Positions 17,678 to 27,666 of a stretch of 64,000 bases of DNA are shown here, piece after piece. The notes beneath the pieces were generated by a model. The model worked only from the letters and a program-made list of their open reading frames with translations, did no database searches and had not been told where the DNA came from. Location: the NCBI GenBank assembly GCA_008011715.2, contig CP136508.1, positions 5,828,001-5,892,000 on the forward strand, read 5' to 3'. Position numbers and translations under genes: made by a program. Numbering within the stretch: position 1 is the first letter of the stretch; each line of letters begins with the position of its first letter. This stretch comes from [Empedobacter] haloabium. GTDB lineage: Bacteria > Pseudomonadota > Gammaproteobacteria > Burkholderiales > Burkholderiaceae_D.

Positions 17678-17926
17678 TCAGGAGTGGTTGCAACCGCAAG
17701 CGGTCGAAGAATGCCGCGGCGGGACGGGATCGAGCCCGCCCGGATGCCACGGGTGGCAGCGGCAGATGCGGCGTGCCGCGAGCCAGCTGCCCTTGGCCGC
17801 GCCATGCACGCGCAGCGCTTCCAGTGCGTAGTTCGAGCAGCTCGGATAGAACCGGCAGCTCGGGCCCATCAGGGGACTGATGGCGACCTGGTAACCCCGC
17901 AACAGGAAGGTCAGGATGGTTTTCAT
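17678..17926 (-). CDS. yidD: Membrane protein insertion efficiency factor
   Basis: An 82-residue protein starting [13 protein letters not shown] and containing [18 protein letters not shown], the family's diagnostic cysteine segment, then [12 protein letters not shown]. It is thought to help YidC-dependent insertion at the inner membrane. The ATG at 17926 overlaps the rnpA stop by four bases. Upstream in-frame sequence lies inside rnpA and is not part of the protein. Confidence 0.95.
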   Translation of the reverse strand: MKTILTFLLRGYQVAISPLMGPSCRFYPSCSNYALEALRVHGAAKGSWLAARRICRCHPWHPGGLDPVPPRHSSTACGCNHS

Positions 17927-18330
17927 CGCGCGGGCCGGGCCTTGCTCTGGGCCGCGAACAGGCGCGCCAGTTCGACGCGCAGCTCGGCCTTCAGCCTGGC
18001 CGTCGTGGCCGGGCCGGCCTTGGTGTTGACCGGCTTCGCCAGCCGCACCACGCAATCGATGGCGGGCAGGCCGGTCACGCGGAACAACTCGCGGGTGACG
18101 CGTTTGATGGTGTTGCGCGTGACGGCGCGCGGTGCGAGCCGTTTGGCAACGACAACTCCCAGCCGCGCATGAGGCAGCTGATTCTGGCGGGTATAGAGCA
18201 CGAAGTGCGCGCTTTTCTGAGCCGGGCGCAAACGAAAAACGGATGAAAATTCATCCGTTTTAACGATGCGCCGAGCGCGCGCGAAGTCGTGGGAACCTTC
18301 GCCTGAAGAGCCGTTGGAACTACTGTCCAC
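17923..18330 (-). CDS. rnpA: Ribonuclease P protein component
   Basis: A 135-residue basic protein that supports the RNase P RNA in trimming tRNA 5' ends. The RNR-type motif appears in [20 protein letters not shown]. It has an unusual Ser/Gly-rich N-terminus ([16 protein letters not shown]), and the conserved domain begins near residue 16. It sits between rpmH and yidD as in most bacteria. Confidence 0.95.
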   Translation of the reverse strand: MDSSSNGSSGEGSHDFARARRIVKTDEFSSVFRLRPAQKSAHFVLYTRQNQLPHARLGVVVAKRLAPRAVTRNTIKRVTRELFRVTGLPAIDCVVRLAKPVNTKAGPATTARLKAELRVELARLFAAQSKARPAR

Positions 18331-18351
18331 GCTCGACGAACAAGCTTTGGC

Positions 18352-18486
18352 TTATACAGCCAGACGCTTGCGGCCTTTGGCGCGGCGTGCGTTCAGGACC
18401 TGACGGCCGCCACGGGTAGCCATACGAGCACGGAAACCGTGGGTACGCTTGCGGCGCACGACGGAAGGTTGGTAAGTACGTTTCAT
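18352..18486 (-). CDS. rpmH: 50S ribosomal protein L34
   Basis: A 44-residue strongly basic protein with the family sequence [20 protein letters not shown] at its N-terminus and a GRKRLAV-type end. The ATG at 18486 is fixed by family conservation. It is the first gene of the operon running to mnmE, driven by the promoter at 18704-18732. Confidence 0.98.
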   Translation of the reverse strand: MKRTYQPSVVRRKRTHGFRARMATRGGRQVLNARRAKGRKRLAV

Positions 18487-18703
18487 GTTGGTCTCGCTAA
18501 AGAAGCAAAAAAATGCAAAATCGGGCCTGCCGTACGGCACTGAACTTCAGCTGTACGCCAGGGAATCCCTTCAGTTATTGGTGCCAATGACATTTCGCGC
18601 ACTTATGCCAACACGTCCGGCACAAGCTGGCCAATCTCATCGCCCGCTTCATCCGCGCTGATCGTAAACTGAAAAATCACGGAGTACGGGCGGGGAACCC
18701 TGA

Positions 18704-18732
18704 ATTATCAGCATTTGGAGGGTGCTTGTCAA
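18704..18732 (-). promoter_or_regulatory. Sigma-70 promoter of the rpmH operon
   Basis: On the minus strand TTGACA (18727-18732) and GATAAT (18704-18709) are separated by exactly 17 bases. It points towards rpmH and leaves a leader of about 210 bases. Confidence 0.7.
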
Positions 18733-18796
18733 CAGCGAACGGCCCCGCGCGCACCGGCGCCGGCACGCCGTTTTACGCAAAAAATTGGAACAACCC

Positions 18797-18805
18797 TGTG
18801 GATAA
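18797..18805 (-). promoter_or_regulatory. DnaA box
   Basis: TGTGGATAA is the exact complement of the consensus TTATCCACA. It lies about 165 bases before the dnaA start, where it may serve replication initiation or self-regulation of dnaA. Confidence 0.75.
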
Positions 18806-18970
18806 CTTGTTGGGTTCGGAGTTAGAATAGCGTGTTACGTGTGGCGCGCACGAGGTTTCGTTGCATGCGTTGCACTTGTCGCCAGGAAGCGTCAGACGCT
18901 CCCGGCCGACGACGCAGCATGCTGACCGGGAACCTCGGGTGCCCTCCCTTTGCTTTTAGATAGACGATTC

Positions 18971-20404
18971 ATGGAAAATTTCTGGCAGACCTGTTCCGCC
19001 CAACTGGAACTGGAGCTGACGCCGCAACAATTCAGCGCGTGGATTAAACCGCTTGTACCGCTCGACTACGAGAACGGCAAGCTGCGCATTGCTGCGCCCA
19101 ATCGCTTCAAGCTCGACTGGGTCAAGTCCCAGTTCGCCAGTCGCATCACCGCCCTTGCATCGCAATACTGGGAGGCGCCGACGGAGGTGCAGTTCGTGCT
19201 CGACCCGCGCACCAACCCGGCCCGCAAGGTGTCGCCACCGACCGTCAATGGCGGCATCGGCGGCGGCACCGGCAACAGCGTCGACGCGCCGGCCGTGCAC
19301 GTGGCCGACGTGCGCACCGTCGAAAGCCCGGCCAGCGCCGCGCCATCGACCGCCAACGATTTCGCCAATGCGCGCGGGCGCGAGCAAAGCCGCATCAACA
19401 CCGACCTGACGTTCGACAGCTTCGTCACCGGTAAGGCCAACCAGCTGGCGCGCGCCGCCGCGATCCAGGTGGCGAACAACCCGGGCGTGTCGTACAACCC
19501 GCTGTTCTTCTACGGCGGCGTGGGCCTGGGCAAGACCCACTTGATCCATGCGATCGGCAACCAGGTGATGGCCGACCAGCCGGGCGCGCGCATCCGCTAC
19601 ATCCACGCCGAGCAGTACGTGCGCGACGTGGTCACGGCCTACCAGCGCAAGGGCTTCGACGACTTCAAGCACTACTACCACTCGCTGGACATGCTGCTGA
19701 TCGACGATATCCAGTTCTTCGGCGGGAAGAGCCGCACGCAGGAAGAGTTCTTCTATGCGTTCGAAGCGCTGATCGCGGCCAAGAAGCAGATCATCATCAC
19801 GTCGGACACGTATCCGAAAGAGATCACCGGCATGGACGACCGCCTGATCTCGCGCTTCGACTCGGGCCTGACGGTGGCGATCGAGCCGCCGGAACTGGAA
19901 ATGCGCGTGGCGATCCTGCTGAAGAAAGCCAAGTCGGAAGGCGTGACGCTGTCGGACGACGTGGCCTTCTTCGTGGCCAAGCACCTGCGCTCGAACGTGC
20001 GCGAACTGGAAGGCGCGCTGCGCAAGATCCTGGCCTACTCGCGCTTCCACGGCAAGGACATCTCGATCGACATCGTCAAGGAAGCCTTGAAGGACCTGCT
20101 GTCGGTGCAGAACCGCCAGATCAGCGTGGAGAACATCCAGAAGACGGTGGCGGACTTCTTCAACATCAAGGTCGCCGACATGTATTCGAAGCGCCGCCCC
20201 GCCAACATCGCGCGGCCGCGCCAGATCGCCATGTACCTGGCCAAGGAGCTGACGCAGAAAAGCCTGCCGGAGATCGGCGAGCTGTTCGGCGGGCGCGATC
20301 ACACCACCGTGCTGCACGCGGTACGCAAGATCGCGCAGGACCGGACCAAGAACCCGGAGTGCAACCATGAGCTGCACGTGTTGGAACAGACGCTGAAGGG
20401 GTGA
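18971..20404 (+). CDS. dnaA: Chromosomal replication initiator protein DnaA
   Basis: A 477-residue AAA+ initiator that binds DnaA boxes and melts the origin. The N-terminal domain begins [16 protein letters not shown], followed by a Gly/Ala/Pro-rich linker. The ATPase shows [10 protein letters not shown] (Walker A) and LIDDIQFF (Walker B). The C-terminal DNA-binding domain carries [14 protein letters not shown]. The ATG at 18971 was chosen over an upstream TTG because the family N-terminus starts there. It is followed by dnaN and gyrB in the conserved order. Confidence 0.98.
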   Translation: MENFWQTCSAQLELELTPQQFSAWIKPLVPLDYENGKLRIAAPNRFKLDWVKSQFASRITALASQYWEAPTEVQFVLDPRTNPARKVSPPTVNGGIGGGTGNSVDAPAVHVADVRTVESPASAAPSTANDFANARGREQSRINTDLTFDSFVTGKANQLARAAAIQVANNPGVSYNPLFFYGGVGLGKTHLIHAIGNQVMADQPGARIRYIHAEQYVRDVVTAYQRKGFDDFKHYYHSLDMLLIDDIQFFGGKSRTQEEFFYAFEALIAAKKQIIITSDTYPKEITGMDDRLISRFDSGLTVAIEPPELEMRVAILLKKAKSEGVTLSDDVAFFVAKHLRSNVRELEGALRKILAYSRFHGKDISIDIVKEALKDLLSVQNRQISVENIQKTVADFFNIKVADMYSKRRPANIARPRQIAMYLAKELTQKSLPEIGELFGGRDHTTVLHAVRKIAQDRTKNPECNHELHVLEQTLKG

Positions 20405-20543
20405 GGCAGGGAATTCGCGGAGCATGCTCCGCGCCTGCCGAACGACGCGGCCATGCAGGGCCGCGGCTGGGGCGGACGTAGCTCAGCCTTAGCCACTAGA
20501 ATTACCACTCTGTCGAGTTATTAATTTTTTATCGAGGATATTT

Positions 20544-21650
20544 ATGCAACTGGTCAAAACCACCCGAGATACGCTACTCCGGCCACTGCAGATCGTGAGC
20601 GGTATTGTCGAGCGTCGGCACACCATGCCGATTCTGGCCAATATCCTCATCCGCAAGGAAGGCGAAGCCGTCTCGTTCCTCTCCACCGATACGGAAGTGC
20701 AGATCACGACCCATGCGAACATCGGCGCCAGCGCCGACGTGGCCGGCACCACCGTGGCCGCGCGCAAGCTGCTCGACATCCTGCGCGCGCTGCCCGAATC
20801 GGGCGACGTGACCATGACGTTGCTGAACAAGCGCCTGACGGTACAAAGCGGTAAATCGCGCTTCGCGCTGCAGACCCTGGCCGCCGAGGAATTCCCCACC
20901 GTGCAGGAAGCGGAAGCCTTCAACGCTTCGTTCACGCTGCCGCAGAAAACACTGAAGCACCTGTTCAACATGGTGCACTTCGCGATGGCGCAGCAGGACA
21001 TCCGCTACTACCTGAACGGCCTCTTGCTGGTGCTGGACGGCGAGAACGTCATCGCCGTGGCCACCGACGGCCACCGCCTGGCGTTCTGCCAGGTGAAAAC
21101 CGAGCAGGCCTTCGAGCGCCAGGAAGTGATCATCCCGCGCAAGACCATCATCGAGCTGCAGCGCCTGCTGGAAGAGAACGACGAGGCGGTCCAGCTGGAC
21201 ATCGCCGCCAACCAGGTCAAGCTGGGCTTCGCGGACATCGAGCTGATCTCCAAGCTGGTCGAGGGCAAGTTCCCCGACTACACGCGCGTGATCCCGAAGG
21301 GCTACAAGAACGACTTCACGATCAGCCGCGACGAGCTGCTGCGCTCCCTGCAGCGCGCGGCCATCATGACGAGCGATAAGTTCAAGGGCGTGCGCTGCAT
21401 CATCAGCCCCGGTTCGCTGAAGATCTCGTCCACCAACGCGGACCAGGAAGAAGCGGTCGAGGAACTGGAAATCGACTACGGCGGCGACAACATCGACATC
21501 GGCTTCAACGTCACGTACCTGCTGGACGTGCTGAACAACCTGAAGTGCGACCAGGTCAACGTGGCGCTGGGCGACTCGAATTCGTCCGCGCTGATCTCGA
21601 TCCCGGACAATCCCGACTTCAAGTACGTCGTGATGCCGATGCGGATCTGA
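20544..21650 (+). CDS. dnaN: DNA polymerase III beta subunit (sliding clamp)
   Basis: A 368-residue ring subunit that tethers DNA polymerase III to DNA. Typical stretches include MQLVKTTRDTLLRPLQIVSG at the start, ATDGHRLAF in the middle domain and a C-terminus ending YVVMPMRI. A GAGGA ribosome site lies before the ATG. A 139-base gap with no gene separates it from dnaA. Confidence 0.98.
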   Translation: MQLVKTTRDTLLRPLQIVSGIVERRHTMPILANILIRKEGEAVSFLSTDTEVQITTHANIGASADVAGTTVAARKLLDILRALPESGDVTMTLLNKRLTVQSGKSRFALQTLAAEEFPTVQEAEAFNASFTLPQKTLKHLFNMVHFAMAQQDIRYYLNGLLLVLDGENVIAVATDGHRLAFCQVKTEQAFERQEVIIPRKTIIELQRLLEENDEAVQLDIAANQVKLGFADIELISKLVEGKFPDYTRVIPKGYKNDFTISRDELLRSLQRAAIMTSDKFKGVRCIISPGSLKISSTNADQEEAVEELEIDYGGDNIDIGFNVTYLLDVLNNLKCDQVNVALGDSNSSALISIPDNPDFKYVVMPMRI

Positions 21651-21705
21651 TCCGCCCGCCCGACCGCAGTCCCGATCCAAACAGCATAGTTAATTGAGAA
21701 AGTAG

Positions 21706-24207
<2,502 letters not shown>

Positions 24208-24224
24208 TCGTTTCCTGTTCAGGC

Positions 24225-24256
24225 AAGAAAAAAGAGGCTTCGGCCTCTTTTTTCTT
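24225..24256. terminator. Bidirectional intrinsic terminator
   Basis: AAGAAAAAAGAGGC and its exact complement flank a TTCG tetraloop. The T-run on each strand makes it work for gyrB (plus) and for the PAAR gene (minus), which converge here. Confidence 0.9.
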
Positions 24257-24263
24257 TTAGGAG

Positions 24264-24524
24264 TCAGCCGATCGACGAGAGCAGCTTGGCACCGCACGCG
24301 GCCTTGTCGCCGTCGTAAGCCACTTCCTTGCCCCGGTGCTTGCGTTCACCGCCCTGCGGCGTGATGGCGAAGACGCCGTTGCATTTCGGGCAGGTCACCT
24401 GATTGCCCTCGACGGCCACGCACTTGCCGAGTGCCTTCAGGTCAGGCGCGGCCGAGATGACGGAGCCGCCGTGGCTGGTCTTGTCGCCCAGGCGGATCAC
24501 GCCCTTGCCTTTGCTGTTCTTCAT
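24264..24524 (-). CDS. PAAR-domain protein (type VI secretion spike tip)
   Basis: An 86-residue protein starting MKNSKGKGVIRLGDKTSHGG with PAAR-like repeats and a CPKCNG element that may hold a metal at the cone tip. PAAR proteins cap the VgrG spike and help load effectors. It has no toxic extension. It is the last gene of the vgrG island, five bases after the lipase gene, and converges on gyrB. Confidence 0.88.
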   Translation of the reverse strand: MKNSKGKGVIRLGDKTSHGGSVISAAPDLKALGKCVAVEGNQVTCPKCNGVFAITPQGGERKHRGKEVAYDGDKAACGAKLLSSIG

Positions 24525-24529
24525 GATCG

Positions 24530-26206
24530 TTACGCCGTGGTTGCGCTCTTCGAGGATGGGTCGGCACGCTGCGTCAGTTCCGGGTTCTCGCTGCCGCGGA
24601 AGCAGCGGCGGTGGCGCCAGTAGCCGGTGGACTCGACGTAGTCCTTTCTGAAGCCTGCAAGCGAGTCATGGACATAGGTGTCGAAAAACGCGGCCAGTTC
24701 CGGATTCACCGGCGCTGCCGCCCTTGCCGCCGCGACCAGTGCGGGTGCTTCCGGGTCGAACGACGTGAGCTCTTCCTGCCTGTACTCCGGATGCTGCAGG
24801 TCGAAGCGCTTGGTCGACCGTGCCATATGCACGAATTTTCCGGCCAGATTCTCGTCGCCGCGAGAGCCCACGCGGCGTGCATCCTTGACCAGCTGGTCAT
24901 TGGACTCGATCAGGAACTTCCTGTCGCCTGTAGCGCGGCTGACATGGCCAAGCTGGTCGTATTGCGCCCGCATTTGCCAACGCCAGGCCATGTACGGCGC
25001 CATCCATTCGCTCAGCATTCGTGGAAATGTTCCCGAAGCGGTCAGGAAGGCTTGATACGCCTTCTCCAGTTCCGGGGCGATCGCGAAGCGGCCTTCGGTG
25101 CTCGGCCGCAGGGGTACGCCGGCCGCGATCGCGCACTCCATCATATGGCGCAGCGGGATTTGCGACAGCTTGTGCGCATCCGCCGTGGCGGGATCGGTGC
25201 CACATGCCAGGCCAAGCTCGCCGGGCGCGTAGCCGCCGCCGACGTCGCTATGCGATCCCGGATAGGCGAACTCCCTGCAATTGGGCGGCACCACACCGGC
25301 GACCGAGACTTCGTCGAGTGGAAAATTCTTGCGGATCTCATGCATGGCGACCAGGTGGACGCAATTCTTGATCTTCGGGCTGATCCGTAGATACCTGGCG
25401 CGCGCCCAACCGGAATGGCCACCCGTCGAATTCACGATCGTATTGCCAACGGCGCCCATGACGCCTGCGGATGCCACCGTATCGAAGATGCCGAGAAAGC
25501 GGATCGTCAGCGGCACGCCGGCCAGCTTGCCGTCGATGGTCAGGCGCTCGATCCAGCTGCAGAATACGCGCGCTTGGGCTGCGCCGCGGGAAAAGCCGAA
25601 CACATCAAGAATGCACTCCTTGAGTTTTACTTTGCTTGCCACCAGCTTTTCTTCGAAGGCTTTCAATTGTTCGAAGAAAAAGTTCTCTCTCGCCGTAGCA
25701 TCCTCCTCGAAATCGAGGAGTCCGCGATCGCGGCCCAGCTCATGCAAAGCCGCAATCAAGTCCGCTTCGCGCCTGTTACTACAAAGGCCTTTTACTTGAT
25801 TACCTGAGTATATTTCGATATTAAAGACCGCCAAATATAGTTGATTAATTACCTGCAGTATCACATAAAGTATCCTTGCGTACCCGCCCGATCCGAAAGC
25901 GGAACCGAACTTCAATTTTTTTGTTTCAGCTATCTCCGGGAATTCTGTTCCAACGCCGTTAACATAGAACCTATGTACGCTTGGCTCGTTACTCGGATAC
26001 ATCCCGTAAAGCCGCGACACATTAGAGTCACCGAAGGAAGCCTCATCATGATAGCGGTTATTATTAGTGCCATCAAAAAATATGCCGACTTGTATCAACT
26101 TCTCACAGCTCGATGCATCTAAAGGCAACGGCTGATAGATACTAATTCCAGCAATCGGAGATGTCGATGTAGCTGACATGCGCAAAGTGAGTAGGGCCTC
26201 GGTCAT
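24530..26206 (-). CDS. DUF2235 phospholipase, Tle1-like T6SS effector
   Basis: A 558-residue predicted lipase delivered by the type VI system. DUF2235 hallmarks are GIFFDGTNNN (about residues 41-50), the nucleophile elbow GFSRGA with Ser206, FDTVAS with Asp242, and GSHSDVGGGY with His319. These resemble the catalytic elements of Tle1 enzymes, which degrade membrane phospholipids of rival cells; which His completes the triad is uncertain. It has no signal peptide, as expected for a T6SS cargo. Its 5' third is markedly AT-rich. The likely immunity lipoprotein ends three bases upstream, and PAAR follows. Confidence 0.83.
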   Translation of the reverse strand: MTEALLTLRMSATSTSPIAGISIYQPLPLDASSCEKLIQVGIFFDGTNNNRYHDEASFGDSNVSRLYGMYPSNEPSVHRFYVNGVGTEFPEIAETKKLKFGSAFGSGGYARILYVILQVINQLYLAVFNIEIYSGNQVKGLCSNRREADLIAALHELGRDRGLLDFEEDATARENFFFEQLKAFEEKLVASKVKLKECILDVFGFSRGAAQARVFCSWIERLTIDGKLAGVPLTIRFLGIFDTVASAGVMGAVGNTIVNSTGGHSGWARARYLRISPKIKNCVHLVAMHEIRKNFPLDEVSVAGVVPPNCREFAYPGSHSDVGGGYAPGELGLACGTDPATADAHKLSQIPLRHMMECAIAAGVPLRPSTEGRFAIAPELEKAYQAFLTASGTFPRMLSEWMAPYMAWRWQMRAQYDQLGHVSRATGDRKFLIESNDQLVKDARRVGSRGDENLAGKFVHMARSTKRFDLQHPEYRQEELTSFDPEAPALVAAARAAAPVNPELAAFFDTYVHDSLAGFRKDYVESTGYWRHRRCFRGSENPELTQRADPSSKSATTA

Positions 26207-26209
26207 GGC

Positions 26210-26800
26210 TTACCATCCAGACCAATGCTGACCATCGTCCTGCTTCCTTACCCGCACAGCAGCTGTTGCAAAACGCTCTCCGTTATCATCCTGCGCGACT
26301 GGATGACGCTCATGTTGAGGTCCATAGATGCTGCTCACCACTCTTACTCTACCGGCTGCAAAAATATGAACATACAGGGTCTCGGGTGTAGCGTAATACT
26401 CTACAGGCACCTCGGCTTCATATGCGCTGTCTACTATTAGGCTCTTGTGTATGCCCTTTTTTGTTTCTTCGACATTCTCTGTACGCCAATCGAGTACCGT
26501 CCAGCTCACCTTTGCTACCAGCCCTGGACGCCATTTTGATGGCAGCATTATGCAGCACATCCGGCTTCCTCCTCCGCCGCCCCGCCCTGCATCACCATAA
26601 GAAAAGCCGTTCACATATATTCTTTCCGCACTAAAATCACCGCCCATATGGTGGATCGGAGTAACAATTACGCCTGTACTATCGTAAGGATGGTTGACTA
26701 ATTTAAGAGTTTTTTCAGAATGAGATACACAACCTGATGCTGCCGCAGTTACGATAACGGCCAGGCTCCACTTTAAAACTCGCGCTGTGGATACTCGCAT
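26210..26800 (-). CDS. DUF3304 lipoprotein, probable Tle1 immunity protein
   Basis: A 196-residue lipoprotein with a signal peptide ending in the lipobox AASGC (Cys24), which should place it in the periplasm. The remainder is a beta-rich DUF3304-like domain with a Gly-run (GRGGGGGSR) and VPVEYYATPETLYVHIF. Such lipoproteins next to Tle1-type lipases neutralise the toxin in the periplasm of the producer. The gene's base composition is much lower in GC than its flanks, a sign of recent exchange. It lies between the DUF4123 adaptor and the lipase. Confidence 0.7.
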   Translation of the reverse strand: MRVSTARVLKWSLAVIVTAAASGCVSHSEKTLKLVNHPYDSTGVIVTPIHHMGGDFSAERIYVNGFSYGDAGRGGGGGSRMCCIMLPSKWRPGLVAKVSWTVLDWRTENVEETKKGIHKSLIVDSAYEAEVPVEYYATPETLYVHIFAAGRVRVVSSIYGPQHERHPVAQDDNGERFATAAVRVRKQDDGQHWSGW

Positions 26801-26826
26801 TTGGATTTCCTTTAAAAAGTCATCAT

Positions 26827-27666
26827 CTAGGTTTTCTTAGACCACATTGAAGCATGCGGCAACTGCCCCATCACACACCGCGCAATCCCCGCCCGCACAG
26901 CTTCGATATCCTCCAACGCCAGAACCCTGCGCAATTCAGGCGTCTGCAAAATTCGCCCACGCGTATCAAACGCCCCGCGCGCCAGCAGCATCAACGTCGC
27001 GTTATCGGTATGGCCGGCGGAGCGGAACAAATCCCGCGACCAACGCGCCATTTCGTATTCCGCGAGCGGCGTCGCAGCGAACTTTTGGCCCGGCCGCATC
27101 GTTCTCAAGTTGGCGAGCAGCTGTTCCACCGCCAGCGCATCCTTCAATGCCGTGACTTGCTGCTCGCTCAACATGAGCGGCAGAACAGCGTCCGGTGTGG
27201 CAAGGACGGGAGGCAGCTGCGTGAGCACACCGTTGCGCTGGTGGACCTGCCACAGCGGTATTGGGCCATGGAACAAAGCCCATTGCTCAGGTGTCAGCAC
27301 GGTAGCCAATGCGGCCAGCACCAGGCAGTCCGCAAAGCGCAGCGTCAGCTCCTCACCCTGTTCGTTGACGAAATAGATGAAGCGGCGCAGATGTTCGGCC
27401 AACGCCTGCAGCGGCAAGTTCGTGTGGATGACCGACAGGTGCAGTTGCGGCCTGCGCCCGTTTGCCAGCGCCATCACCTCGGCCATGGCGCCGGCGGCGT
27501 GCGCCTGCGCGAAATCGATCAGCAGCGGGCTGACCTTGAGGGCCTGGCGCTCGTACAGCGGCACCAGCCACGTGGGCCGTCGCTTTGCATTGGTCCAGCA
27601 CAGCACGCGCGGCGCTGGATCGATCAGCGCGGTGTCGATCAACAGATAGGTGGCGAGATCGTTCAT
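26827..27666 (-). CDS. DUF4123 T6SS effector adaptor/chaperone
   Basis: A 279-residue cytoplasmic protein of the DUF4123 (Tap/TEC) group, starting MNDLATYLLIDTALI. It carries the family-like pattern YFVNEQGEELTLRFADC. These adaptors load a specific effector onto VgrG and are not secreted. The ATG at 27666 overlaps the vgrG stop by four bases, which fits the usual vgrG-adaptor-effector order. Upstream in-frame sequence belongs to the vgrG end. Confidence 0.83.
   Translation of the reverse strand: MNDLATYLLIDTALIDPAPRVLCWTNAKRRPTWLVPLYERQALKVSPLLIDFAQAHAAGAMAEVMALANGRRPQLHLSVIHTNLPLQALAEHLRRFIYFVNEQGEELTLRFADCLVLAALATVLTPEQWALFHGPIPLWQVHQRNGVLTQLPPVLATPDAVLPLMLSEQQVTALKDALAVEQLLANLRTMRPGQKFAATPLAEYEMARWSRDLFRSAGHTDNATLMLLARGAFDTRGRILQTPELRRVLALEDIEAVRAGIARCVMGQLPHASMWSKKT

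Larger units (their letters stand above)
18487..18970. other. rpmH-dnaA intergenic region, candidate oriC
   Basis: These 484 bases separate the divergent rpmH and dnaA genes, a usual place for a chromosomal origin. One consensus DnaA box (18797-18805) and one weak one (TTATCAGCA, 18705-18713) are visible, together with the rpmH promoter. The low number of boxes means the origin, or part of it, could lie elsewhere, for example between dnaA and dnaN. No gene is seen. Confidence 0.45.

Noticed and set aside
20405..20543. Gap between dnaA and dnaN as a second origin candidate
   Set aside because: No consensus TTATCCACA box was seen on either strand in these 139 bases.
25801..26800. Insertion sequence or transposon as cause of the AT-rich patch
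   Set aside because: No transposase-like frame or terminal inverted repeats were seen; the genes are intact T6SS effector and immunity genes.
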